Source: Chlamydiota bacterium (lineage in GTDB: Bacteria; Chlamydiota; Chlamydiia; Chlamydiales; Rhabdochlamydiaceae). From it: DNA of 9,185 bases. The stretch lies in contig JAAKFB010000059.1 in NCBI GenBank assembly GCA_011065235.1, positions 1-9,185 of the forward strand, in the 5' to 3' direction. Below, one piece after another: positions 1 through 6,528 of this stretch. Position 1 is the stretch's first letter. Every line of letters starts with the position of its first letter. The notes below the pieces were generated by a model. That model was not told the origin of the DNA. It saw nothing but the letters and a program-made list of their open reading frames with translations, and ran no database searches. The translations under genes and the position numbers were made by a program.

Positions 1-644
1 CCCTTGGGAGGGACATTAGCGACGGTCCCTTCGACGATCTTGAGAAGAGCCTGCTGGACCCCTTCTCCAGAGACGTCACGGGTGATTGAGACGTTGCCGG
101 TGGTCTTGCGGACTTTGTCGATCTCGTCGATGTAGATGATCCCCATTTCCGCACGGGCGATGTCATAGTCAGCGGCCTGGACGAGGCGTAGGATGATATT
201 TTCTACGTCTTCTCCGACGTAGCCAGCCTCAGTCAGGGTGGTCGCATCGGCAATGGCAAAGGGGACATCGAGGGACTGGGCAAGGGTGCGGGCGAGGAGA
301 GTCTTGCCGCTCCCTGTAGGGCCTAGGAGGAGGACGTTGGACTTGCTATATTCGATCTGGTCTTCTTTGTTGAGCGAGCGGATCCGTTTATAGTGGTTAT
401 AAACGGCGACAGAAATGGTCTTTTTGGCCCTATCTTGGCCGATCACATAGGCATCGAGGGCCTCCTTGAGCTCTTTGGGCTTGAGGATTGTGAGTTCGTG
501 GTGGACCGGCTTCTTTTCGATGATATCTATGCAGAGGCGGACGCATTTGTCGCAGATGTAGCTATTTGGGCCAGAAATGAGCTTTTCGACGCCTTCTTCT
601 GTACGGCCACAAAAAGAACACGCTGGAGCTTCTTTTTTAGTCAT
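1..644 (-). CDS. clpX: ClpX, ATP-dependent Clp protease unfoldase subunit (partial, N-terminal 214 residues)
   Basis: AAA+ hexameric unfoldase that recognises substrates, unfolds them with ATP and feeds them to ClpP in the cytoplasm. Translating the minus strand from the ATG at 644 gives 214 codons with no stop before the window edge; family members are about 420 residues, so roughly half is present. Visible in order: an N-terminal C4 zinc-binding domain (Cys9, Cys12, Cys31, Cys34), the VIGQD segment at 67-71 that opens the AAA+ domain, Walker A GPTGSGKT at 108-115 with Lys114, the substrate-gripping pore loop GYVG at 141-144, and Walker B ending IDEID at 172-176. The C-terminal arginine motifs and ClpP-docking loop lie outside the window. 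The start follows the clpP stop by 13 bp, with only a weak AAGAGA-like Shine-Dalgarno overlapping that stop, which suggests translational coupling in a tig-clpP-clpX operon. The identity is clear from motifs and context. Confidence 0.97.
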   Translation of the reverse strand, partial: MTKKEAPACSFCGRTEEGVEKLISGPNSYICDKCVRLCIDIIEKKPVHHELTILKPKELKEALDAYVIGQDRAKKTISVAVYNHYKRIRSLNKEDQIEYSKSNVLLLGPTGSGKTLLARTLAQSLDVPFAIADATTLTEAGYVGEDVENIILRLVQAADYDIARAEMGIIYIDEIDKVRKTTGNVSITRDVSGEGVQQALLKIVEGTVANVPPK

Positions 645-657
645 TTTTAGTAGTCTC

Positions 658-1266
658 TTAAGCTGCTGGTGCCGCTTCGGCAGGAGTTTTCGCAGCGATT
701 TTATCGATAATCCCATATTGCACAGCCTCTTCGGGGTTCATGTAGAAGTCACGTTCGGATTCTTCCATGATCTGTTCGAAGGGTCGTCCAGTTTTCTCTG
801 AAATGATGTTGCCGCAAATACGCTTTAATTCGAGGATTTCACGGGCTTGGAGCTCTAAGTCTGCCGCCGTGCCTGATATCCCTCCGCTGGGCTGGTGGAT
901 CATGATGCGGCTACTGGGTAGGGCATAGCGTTTGCCTTTGGTTCCTGCCATGAGGATGAGCGCTCCCATGGAAGCGGCCATGCCGAGGCAGTAGGTGTTG
1001 ATCTCATAGCTCATGAACTGCATGGTGTCGTAGATCGCAAGCCCAGAGGTGATGTAGCCACCGGGGGAGTTGACATAGACGTTGATGTCTTTTTTAGGAT
1101 CCTCGGCTCTTAGGAAAAGGAGCTGTGCGATGACAGTATTGGCTATCTGGTCATTGATCTCGGTTCCAATGAAAACGATCCGGTCTTTGAGAAGACGCGA
1201 AAAAATATCCATCGCCCGCTCGCCGCGACCTGTATCTTCAATAATATATGGAATTGTATAGGACAT
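658..1266 (-). CDS. clpP: ClpP, ATP-dependent Clp protease proteolytic subunit (ClpP2-type by position)
   Basis: Serine peptidase subunit that forms a two-ring tetradecameric chamber and degrades chains fed in by ClpX or ClpC. The 202-residue length suits the family (about 195-207). The catalytic triad is complete: Ser99 in GMAASMG (95-101), His124 in MIHQPSGG (122-129) and Asp173 in ERDFYM (171-176). The spacings of 25 and 49 residues equal those of E. coli ClpP (Ser97, His122, Asp171, mature numbering). The N-terminal ERAMDIFSRLLKDRI stretch is the usual axial-loop and first-helix region, and no long propeptide is evident. The tail (about 191-202) is Ala/Pro-rich. The ATG at 1266 is preceded by AGGGG (1273-1277) with a 6-nt spacer. 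It lies 67 bp downstream of tig and 13 bp upstream of clpX. Chlamydiae usually carry two ClpP paralogues; the clpX-linked one is called ClpP2. That assignment rests on position, not on a tree. Confidence 0.97.
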   Translation of the reverse strand: MSYTIPYIIEDTGRGERAMDIFSRLLKDRIVFIGTEINDQIANTVIAQLLFLRAEDPKKDINVYVNSPGGYITSGLAIYDTMQFMSYEINTYCLGMAASMGALILMAGTKGKRYALPSSRIMIHQPSGGISGTAADLELQAREILELKRICGNIISEKTGRPFEQIMEESERDFYMNPEEAVQYGIIDKIAAKTPAEAAPAA

Positions 1267-1333
1267 ATCTAACCCCTAATGTTTTGTTCTCAAAGCGTCA
1301 TATTGCCGAGATAGTTGTTATTGCGCAAGGCGT

Positions 1334-2830
1334 CTATTTCTTTTTAGGTGTTGTTTTACGTTTTGGGGCTTCTTTTTTCTCCACACCCGCTTTTGTGGCT
1401 GTTTTGCGAGGAGAGCTCTTCTTCTTTGATGTAGGTTTTTCCTCTTTGGGTTTTTCTTCCTTTGGCTTGGGCTTTTGGCCTGCAGGTGCTGTGCGTGCAT
1501 GGGCAATGACCCAATCCTCTGTTTTTTCAAGCATGACGCGTGAATAGGCCTCTGCTTGCTTGACATCGGGCTGGCGCGGATCATGGCGCTCTGCCGAAGG
1601 ATAAAGGAGCGATTCTAGCAGATCTGTTGTCGCCAGAGGGATGTCTTTGGGGGTAACCGAAAGGCTTTGATCAGCAGCAATTTTGCGGCAGAGATAGAAC
1701 ATCCGGACAGCTTTTTCTGCTTGTGTTTTGACATTGTCGATCAGCTCGCGCTTTTCTGGGTCACTACTCTGATCCCATTTGGCTTTGAATTGGGGATCTT
1801 GGACCATTTGCTGAAGGCGGAATTGGGTCTCTTTTTCGATGATCGAATGGGGGATCTCAAAGTGATGAGAGAGGAGAAATTCCGTCACATGGCCCCGTTT
1901 TTGTTCGCGGACGTGTTCTTCTGCTTTTTTGTTCAACAATTCTTCGATCTGAGTGCGTAAAATTTCAACTGTATCGACACCGACTTGTTTGGTAAATTCA
2001 TCGTTGAGTTCGGGGAGTTGGCACTCTTCGATCGCTTTGATGGTCACGCGCACTTTTTTGGGGGCGTATTCTTTTTTTTCCTCTTCACTTAAGGTGGCAG
2101 TTGTCTCACTGATCCCTGCAAGGGCTTCGCCGGTTTTTTCTCCTAGGACGAGTGTTTTCGTCCATTGTGCCATTGCTTTATCAGACACCTCAACGCGTGT
2201 ATTGGAAAAGAGTCTTTGAGGTGTGTCTTCTTCGAGGATATCGACGTCAATGAGGAGAAAATCTCCTTCTTTGACCGGGTGATCCTTAACTGTATTCCAT
2301 TTTGCAAAAAACATTTGCGTTTGGCGGATCGTTTCGTCAACTTTTTCTTTTGAAGTTTCAGGCCGTTTGACCTCTTCGAGGACACATTTTGCAGGGTCAA
2401 CGGAAGGGATGTTGGGCATGGTTTCAAAAGAGAGAGTGAGTTTTGCTCCTTCGCGGGAGTGCTTTTGCATTTTGAACGAAATCGACGCGTCTTGATTGAT
2501 CACGGGGACATTGGCCAGCTGAGAGCTCTCTCGATAGGCGCTATTGGCGATCGCTTCTTGCCAGCGTTTGTCGAGATCGTGGGGATAGCGCTTGGCGACG
2601 AGCTCAGGAGGGGCTTTACCCTTGCGAAAGCCGGGGATCACAACCTCTTTGCCTACGCTCTTGGCAGCACGCTTATGGGCTTCGACGCAAATAGGGCGAA
2701 AGGCCTCCACTTCGAACTCCACAATGCAGTTGGGCTTGTGATGGACCACAACGTGGACCTGCTCGTTTTTATATTCTTCTTGAGTCTTAGTATTTTCTTT
2801 GGTTTTGGATTCCATAAATACCGGGTACAA
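1334..2830 (-). CDS. tig: Trigger factor, ribosome-associated chaperone and peptidyl-prolyl isomerase, with basic C-terminal tail
   Basis: Cytosolic chaperone that docks at the ribosome exit tunnel and shelters nascent chains. Numbered from the TTG at 2830 it has 498 residues. The ribosome-binding signature GFRKGKAP lies at 67-74 in the N-terminal domain. A divergent FKBP-like isomerase domain spans roughly 160-265 (EGDFLLIDVD at 188-197) and a helical C-terminal chaperone domain roughly 268-448. Residues 451-498 form a low-complexity tail with 18 Lys and 2 Arg in 48 residues, including a tandem PKEEK repeat (456-465); family members are typically 430-450 residues. Start choice is uncertain. 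The TTG at 2830 has AGGAA at 2835-2839 with a short 4-nt spacer. The ATG at 2815, five codons in, gives a more conventional MESKTKEN start (493 residues) but has no good Shine-Dalgarno. The gene begins only 13-28 nt after the tRNA-Gly 3' end and precedes clpP and clpX in the widespread tig-clpP-clpX order. Confidence 0.95.
   Translation of the reverse strand: MYPVFMESKTKENTKTQEEYKNEQVHVVVHHKPNCIVEFEVEAFRPICVEAHKRAAKSVGKEVVIPGFRKGKAPPELVAKRYPHDLDKRWQEAIANSAYRESSQLANVPVINQDASISFKMQKHSREGAKLTLSFETMPNIPSVDPAKCVLEEVKRPETSKEKVDETIRQTQMFFAKWNTVKDHPVKEGDFLLIDVDILEEDTPQRLFSNTRVEVSDKAMAQWTKTLVLGEKTGEALAGISETTATLSEEEKKEYAPKKVRVTIKAIEECQLPELNDEFTKQVGVDTVEILRTQIEELLNKKAEEHVREQKRGHVTEFLLSHHFEIPHSIIEKETQFRLQQMVQDPQFKAKWDQSSDPEKRELIDNVKTQAEKAVRMFYLCRKIAADQSLSVTPKDIPLATTDLLESLLYPSAERHDPRQPDVKQAEAYSRVMLEKTEDWVIAHARTAPAGQKPKPKEEKPKEEKPTSKKKSSPRKTATKAGVEKKEAPKRKTTPKKK
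1436..1465 (-). repeat. 15-bp coding tandem duplication in the tig tail (PKEEK x2)
   Basis: Two adjacent 15-bp units each encode Pro-Lys-Glu-Glu-Lys (residues 456-460 and 461-465 of trigger factor counted from the TTG). They match at 12 of 15 bases, and all three differences fall in third codon positions (CCA/CCC, AAG/AAA, GAA/GAG). The duplication is therefore not brand new, or the protein repeat is being maintained. It marks the start of the lysine-rich extension. Confidence 0.75.
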
Positions 2831-2834
2831 AAAA

Positions 2835-2839
2835 TTCCT
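2835..2839 (-). promoter_or_regulatory. Shine-Dalgarno favouring the TTG start of tig
   Basis: Read on the minus strand this is AGGAA, ending 4 nt before the TTG at 2830. The competing ATG at 2815 would be 19 nt from it, too far for normal initiation. The site falls between the tRNA-Gly 3' end and tig, so it becomes the 5' end region of the tig mRNA once the tRNA has been processed off. The short spacer leaves the start call open. Confidence 0.5.
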
Positions 2840-2843
2840 GGAA

Positions 2844-2915
2844 AGCGGGTGATGAGGCTCGAACTCACGACCCTCACGTTGGCAACGTGATGCTCTACCA
2901 CTGAGCTACACCCGC
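2844..2915 (-). tRNA. tRNA-Gly (anticodon GCC)
   Basis: Reads on the minus strand from G2915 to the discriminator U at 2844 (72 nt). The cloverleaf is complete: a 7-bp acceptor stem GCGGGTG/CACCCGC, a D arm GCTC/GAGC with loop AGTGGTA, a 5-bp anticodon stem TCACG/CGTGA around loop TTGCCAA (anticodon GCC, decoding GGC and GGU), and a T arm GTGAG/CTCAT with loop TTCGAGC. U73 is the usual discriminator of bacterial tRNA-Gly. CCA is not encoded: the bases after the discriminator are TTC, so the 3' end must be trimmed and CCA added. The gene lies immediately upstream of tig with no room for a separate tig promoter, and just downstream of a good sigma70-like promoter. Confidence 0.97.
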
Positions 2916-2926
2916 GAATATAGAGA

Positions 2927-2955
2927 ATTTTAAGGAACCGCGAAATTTTTTTCAT
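2927..2955 (-). promoter_or_regulatory. Sigma70-type promoter for the tRNA-Gly-tig-clpP-clpX unit
   Basis: On the minus strand the -35 box is ATGAAA (2950-2955, 4/6 to TTGACA), the spacer is 17 nt, and the -10 box is TAAAAT (2927-2932, 5/6 to TATAAT). Initiation 6-7 nt after the -10 box would give about a 5-nt leader before the tRNA 5' end at 2915, typical of tRNA promoters. The flanks are AT-rich. The prediction is from consensus matching only. Confidence 0.6.
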
Positions 2956-2967
2956 CTTTTTTCGCGG
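2938..2967. repeat. Perfect inverted repeat CCGCGAAA-N14-TTTCGCGG in the divergent promoter region
   Basis: The 8-bp arms at 2938-2945 and 2960-2967 are exact reverse complements separated by 14 nt, with arm centres 22 bp apart, about two helical turns. One arm lies in the -10/-35 spacer of the tRNA-Gly promoter, and its -35 box sits in the loop between the arms. This geometry suits a dimeric DNA-binding regulator. As RNA it would be a modest hairpin without a following U-run on the minus strand, so a terminator is less likely. It does not match the HrcA CIRCE element (TTAGCACTC-N9-GAGTGCTAA). Confidence 0.55.
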
Positions 2968-2985
2968 GGAAGAGGTAAATTTTTC

Positions 2986-3014
2986 TTGCAGTGGTAACCA
3001 AAAATTTGTAAAAC
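2986..3014 (+). promoter_or_regulatory. Possible promoter for the SNF2 helicase-mreB operon
   Basis: TTGCAG (2986-2991, 3/6 to the -35 consensus) and TAAAAC (3009-3014, 4/6 to the -10 consensus) are separated by 17 nt. Transcription would begin near 3021, leaving about a 20-nt leader that contains the AGGGA Shine-Dalgarno at 3028-3032. The match is weak; it is listed because the gene starts a divergent unit and must have a promoter between 2916 and 3041. Confidence 0.3.
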
Positions 3015-3041
3015 CTAGATCAACCTTAGGGAAAATCAGTC

Positions 3042-6000
3042 ATGCTCAATTTTCGTAAATTAAAACAAGATTTCGCATCTTCTATTATAAAGGAAGGGCG
3101 AGAATTTTTTGAGAATAAAAAAGTCGTTTCAGCCAAACTTTTGCACCTCGATAGCAAATCGATGCGGATAAGTGGGCGGGTTCTTGGCCAATATGACAAC
3201 TATTACGAAAGTGAGATAGAAATTGATCGGCAAGAGTGCGAGACGATCGACTCAAATTGCGATTGTCCCTATAATTATGACTGTCAACATATCGCGGCGC
3301 TGTTCTTTTACTTAGAACAAAATCTCGACAAAATTTTGGTCGCATACTCAAAAGAAAAAGATATCGCGGATACACACGATCTCGAAGAAGAAGAAAAAGA
3401 AGCACTGTTAGAAAAATTCAAAGAAGCCGAAGACAAAGAGGTTCTTCGTCAGGAAGAAAATTTGCAGAGACAAGTCCTCCAAGAATATATCATATCATCT
3501 GGGATGCTCGCCACCTCTCCGTTTTTCCGCTGCGATGAAAAACGGGAAATCGATAAAGCGGAATTTTCGCTGATCTATAACTTTCCCAAAAAGAAGGGCA
3601 ATCCGATCGAATTGCAAGTTGCTTTGCGCCTTCCGTTTCGCTCGAAACCGCTCCACGTGCCGCATTTGAGCAAATTTGTGGAAGCCATCCGCTTCAAAGA
3701 ACTCATTTTCATGGGGGGAAAGAAGTTTTGCTTTTCTCTCGATTCTTTTGACGTGAATCAAAGGGAAATTGTCCGGATGGTGATGGATCACCTGCGGTTT
3801 CCAGAAAGCGTGTCGAGCGAAAGAGGACTGCGCATCGGCCACATTCACCCCGAGTTTTTTGGGATGATTTTGGCGCGGATTTTCGAACTCAAAGAACAAG
3901 AGATATCGAAAAGTGGATTTGCCCCGCATTCCAATGACGATTTGCCTGTATTGCCAGGGGTATATGAGGGGAGCTTTGAAACTCCTTTGCGTTTTTCAAC
4001 GGTCCCTGCCCATTTTCGCTTTCACTTGGAATACATCCCTCCTCCGACGAAAAAGATCCTTCTCAATCCCAAAATCATGATCGATGAGCAGGAATTGATG
4101 ATCGAAGACATTGTGCTTTTTCAGTGTGCAAAACCGGGGATGCTCTTTGAAGGGACCTATTGGCGCTTTCCCCATCTCATCACCCGCAAACATTTGCGCA
4201 ACCTCAAAGAGATCCGGGACATGACGATTCCAGAGCCTCTTTTCGGTTCTTTTGTTGAAAATTCTCTTCCCGAATTGGCTCAATTTGCCGAGGTCGCAAA
4301 TCGGTCGATCATTGAAGATTTTGTGACCCTTCCCTTTGTAGATGATGTTGAGGCGATTTGCGATCTCTCCTACTTGAATGGAGAACTCGAAGCCTCGATC
4401 CACTTCAATTACGATGGAAATCAAGTTCCTGAAGCGTCTTCTCAGCTGAGCTATGACCACGTCTCTTCTTTTGTCTCTAAAGAGGGAATTTTGGCGCGCA
4501 ATCTCGTTGATGAGAAGAAAATTGTCGAAGACCTATTCCAAGATTTTCTCTTCAACTCTGAGCTGGGGATCTATATCTCCAAATCGGACAAAAAGATCGT
4601 CGAATTCATGACCGATGTCATTCCGAGAAACAAAGACCGGGTCAAATTCAATTGTCCTCAAAACCTACTTGATCAATTCATCTACGATAAAACACAATTT
4701 GAACTCCATTTTGAACACACAGACAAAGTGGATAGCTATCAAATCCATCTGAAAGTGAAGGGCGCGCTCAAGGGAATCAAGCTCGATCAGCTTTGGGACT
4801 GTATCGCGGCAAAAAAAGCATTCATTGAGTTGGCAATGCCCAGGCTGAGTAGTAAAAAGAAATCAGAAAAATCCAAACCTCCCAAAATTCTCGTCCTCGA
4901 TCTGGAGCGGATCACAGGAGTGATTCAGCTATTTGATGAATTGGGTATCGACGTGTTCGAAGATGGGAGTTTGAATCGCCCACTATGGAGCCTTGCGAAC
5001 ATCGATGCGGCTCAATTTGAAGGGTTGCCAGTCAAATTTTCGATTTCACAGCAACTGATCGCAATCCGCAAGCAAATGCTCGGCGAGAAAAAACTCCAAG
5101 CCACGCCTATTCCAAAAGATGTCACAGCAGAGCTCCGTGGCTACCAGGGCGAAGGGGTCCAATGGCTCGAGCGGCTCCGCTCCATGTTTTTAGGGGGGAT
5201 TCTGGCCGATGACATGGGTCTTGGAAAAACCGTTCAAGCGATCGTCGCGCTCTCTCAACTGCAGAAGAAAAAGCTCGGTTGCGCTCTCATTGTTTGTCCG
5301 ACCTCACTTCTCTACAACTGGAAAGAAGAATTTGCGAAATTCAATGCAAAATTGCATGTAATGGTGATCGATGGCATTCCATCAAACCGGAAAAGATTGA
5401 TCGCTGGGCTCGACAAATACGACGCGGTCATCACATCCTACACCCTTTTGCAAAAAGACATCGAACACTATAAGTCGATTCTCTTTTCCTACGTCATATT
5501 GGATGAAGCGCAACACATTAAAAACCGAGGAACGCGCAATGCTAAATCAGTCAAGATGGTCAGAGCGCATCATAAATTGATCCTATCGGGAACCCCGATT
5601 GAAAATTCTCTCGATGAGCTATGGAGTCTCTTCGACTTTTTAATGCCGGGATTCTTGAGCACATACGATCGCTTTGTTGAGAAGTATGTCCGCGTATCGG
5701 GAGAAGAGCAGACGAAAAATATCGAGTATTTACGCAAAAAAATCTCTCCGTTCATCCTCCGTCGCATGAAAGAAGACGTCCTCAAAGACCTTCCTCCTGT
5801 CTCAGAACTCATCTATCATTGTCAACTCTCCGATGTGCAGCAAGAACTGTACCGCTCGTATGCAGAATCCGCACGTGACGAGCTTGTCAAGCTAGTTGAA
5901 CGCGACGGATTCGACCGGGTACAAATCCATGTCCTTGCCACACTGACGCGCCTCAAGCAAATTTGCTGTCACCCTGCGATTTTCGCTAAAGAAAAAGCGG

Positions 6001-6521
6001 AAGTTGGCGACTCTGCAAAATTTGAAATGCTTCTCGAGCTTTTGCAAACATTGATTGAAGGGGGGCACAAAACCGTCATCTTCAGTCAATACACCCAGAT
6101 GCTCAAAATCATGCGAAACGATCTCGAGCAGCGAGGAATCCGCTTTTGCTATCTCGACGGCTCTACCAAAAACCGCTTAGAAGTGGTCAAAGAATTCAAC
6201 GGCGATGGCTCAATCCCCGTATTCCTCGTCTCGCTAAAAGCGGGTGGCACAGGGCTTAACCTCGTTGGCGCCGATACCGTGATCCACTACGACATGTGGT
6301 GGAATCCTGCAGTGGAGAACCAAGCAACTGACCGTGTCCATCGGATGGGGCAGAAAAGATCAGTTTCTGCATACAAATTGATCACGCTTGGAACCATCGA
6401 AGAAAAAATCGATGAGATGCAAAAACGGAAAAAAGGACTCGTCAAGAAAGTGGTAAGTTGTGATGATGAAGCGATTTCGAAGCTCACTTGGGAAGATGTC
6501 CTAGAACTCTTGAAGACATAA
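3042..6521 (+). CDS. SWIM zinc-finger SNF2-family helicase/ATPase
   Basis: SF2 DNA translocase of the Swi2/Snf2 type, 1159 residues; it resembles the mreB-linked helicase of C. trachomatis (CT708) in position and size. Near the N-terminus is a SWIM zinc finger, CxC-x5-CxH (Cys73, Cys75, Cys81, His83), expected to bind DNA or protein. An acidic, Lys/Glu-rich stretch (about 110-150) follows, then about 550 residues without motifs I can name, possibly the region associated with bacterial SNF2 proteins. The C-terminal engine is complete: motif I DDMGLGKT 723-730 (Lys729), motif II DEAQ 821-824, motif III LSGTP 848-852, motif IV-region KTVIFSQY 1010-1017, motif V LKAGGTGLNL 1065-1074, and motif VI QATDRVHRMGQ 1094-1104 with Arg1098 and Arg1101. 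It is therefore probably an active ATPase; DNA translocation rather than strand separation is usual for the family. No membrane segments are evident. The ATG has AGGGA 9 nt upstream. mreB follows after 7 bp. The biological role is not established. Confidence 0.95.
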   Translation: MLNFRKLKQDFASSIIKEGREFFENKKVVSAKLLHLDSKSMRISGRVLGQYDNYYESEIEIDRQECETIDSNCDCPYNYDCQHIAALFFYLEQNLDKILVAYSKEKDIADTHDLEEEEKEALLEKFKEAEDKEVLRQEENLQRQVLQEYIISSGMLATSPFFRCDEKREIDKAEFSLIYNFPKKKGNPIELQVALRLPFRSKPLHVPHLSKFVEAIRFKELIFMGGKKFCFSLDSFDVNQREIVRMVMDHLRFPESVSSERGLRIGHIHPEFFGMILARIFELKEQEISKSGFAPHSNDDLPVLPGVYEGSFETPLRFSTVPAHFRFHLEYIPPPTKKILLNPKIMIDEQELMIEDIVLFQCAKPGMLFEGTYWRFPHLITRKHLRNLKEIRDMTIPEPLFGSFVENSLPELAQFAEVANRSIIEDFVTLPFVDDVEAICDLSYLNGELEASIHFNYDGNQVPEASSQLSYDHVSSFVSKEGILARNLVDEKKIVEDLFQDFLFNSELGIYISKSDKKIVEFMTDVIPRNKDRVKFNCPQNLLDQFIYDKTQFELHFEHTDKVDSYQIHLKVKGALKGIKLDQLWDCIAAKKAFIELAMPRLSSKKKSEKSKPPKILVLDLERITGVIQLFDELGIDVFEDGSLNRPLWSLANIDAAQFEGLPVKFSISQQLIAIRKQMLGEKKLQATPIPKDVTAELRGYQGEGVQWLERLRSMFLGGILADDMGLGKTVQAIVALSQLQKKKLGCALIVCPTSLLYNWKEEFAKFNAKLHVMVIDGIPSNRKRLIAGLDKYDAVITSYTLLQKDIEHYKSILFSYVILDEAQHIKNRGTRNAKSVKMVRAHHKLILSGTPIENSLDELWSLFDFLMPGFLSTYDRFVEKYVRVSGEEQTKNIEYLRKKISPFILRRMKEDVLKDLPPVSELIYHCQLSDVQQELYRSYAESARDELVKLVERDGFDRVQIHVLATLTRLKQICCHPAIFAKEKAEVGDSAKFEMLLELLQTLIEGGHKTVIFSQYTQMLKIMRNDLEQRGIRFCYLDGSTKNRLEVVKEFNGDGSIPVFLVSLKAGGTGLNLVGADTVIHYDMWWNPAVENQATDRVHRMGQKRSVSAYKLITLGTIEEKIDEMQKRKKGLVKKVVSCDDEAISKLTWEDVLELLKT

Positions 6522-6528
6522 GGTAATT

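Noticed and set aside
1267..1333. Separate promoter for clpP in the 67-bp gap after tig
   Set aside because: The best pairing (TTGCGC with CAATAT, 17 nt apart) matches only 3 of 6 bases in the -10 box; not enough to call.
2841..2843. Encoded CCA at the tRNA-Gly 3' end
   Set aside because: The three bases after the discriminator read TTC on the minus strand; the nearby CCA is two bases out of place.
2459..2890. 143-codon plus-strand open frame across the tig start and the tRNA gene
   Set aside because: It runs antisense to well-supported tig and tRNA-Gly sequence, has no Shine-Dalgarno, and shows no recognisable motif.
2916..2967. HrcA/CIRCE heat-shock operator upstream of the chaperone/protease operon
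   Set aside because: No TTAGCACTC-N9-GAGTGCTAA-like sequence; the inverted repeat present has different arms and spacing.
2938..2967. Bidirectional terminator between the divergent units
   Set aside because: The genes point away from each other, so no transcript needs ending here, and the T-runs lie in the loop rather than after the stem.
3996..4460. 154-codon minus-strand open frame inside the helicase gene
   Set aside because: Antisense to a continuous 1159-codon frame with conserved motifs; nothing in the translation resembles a known family.
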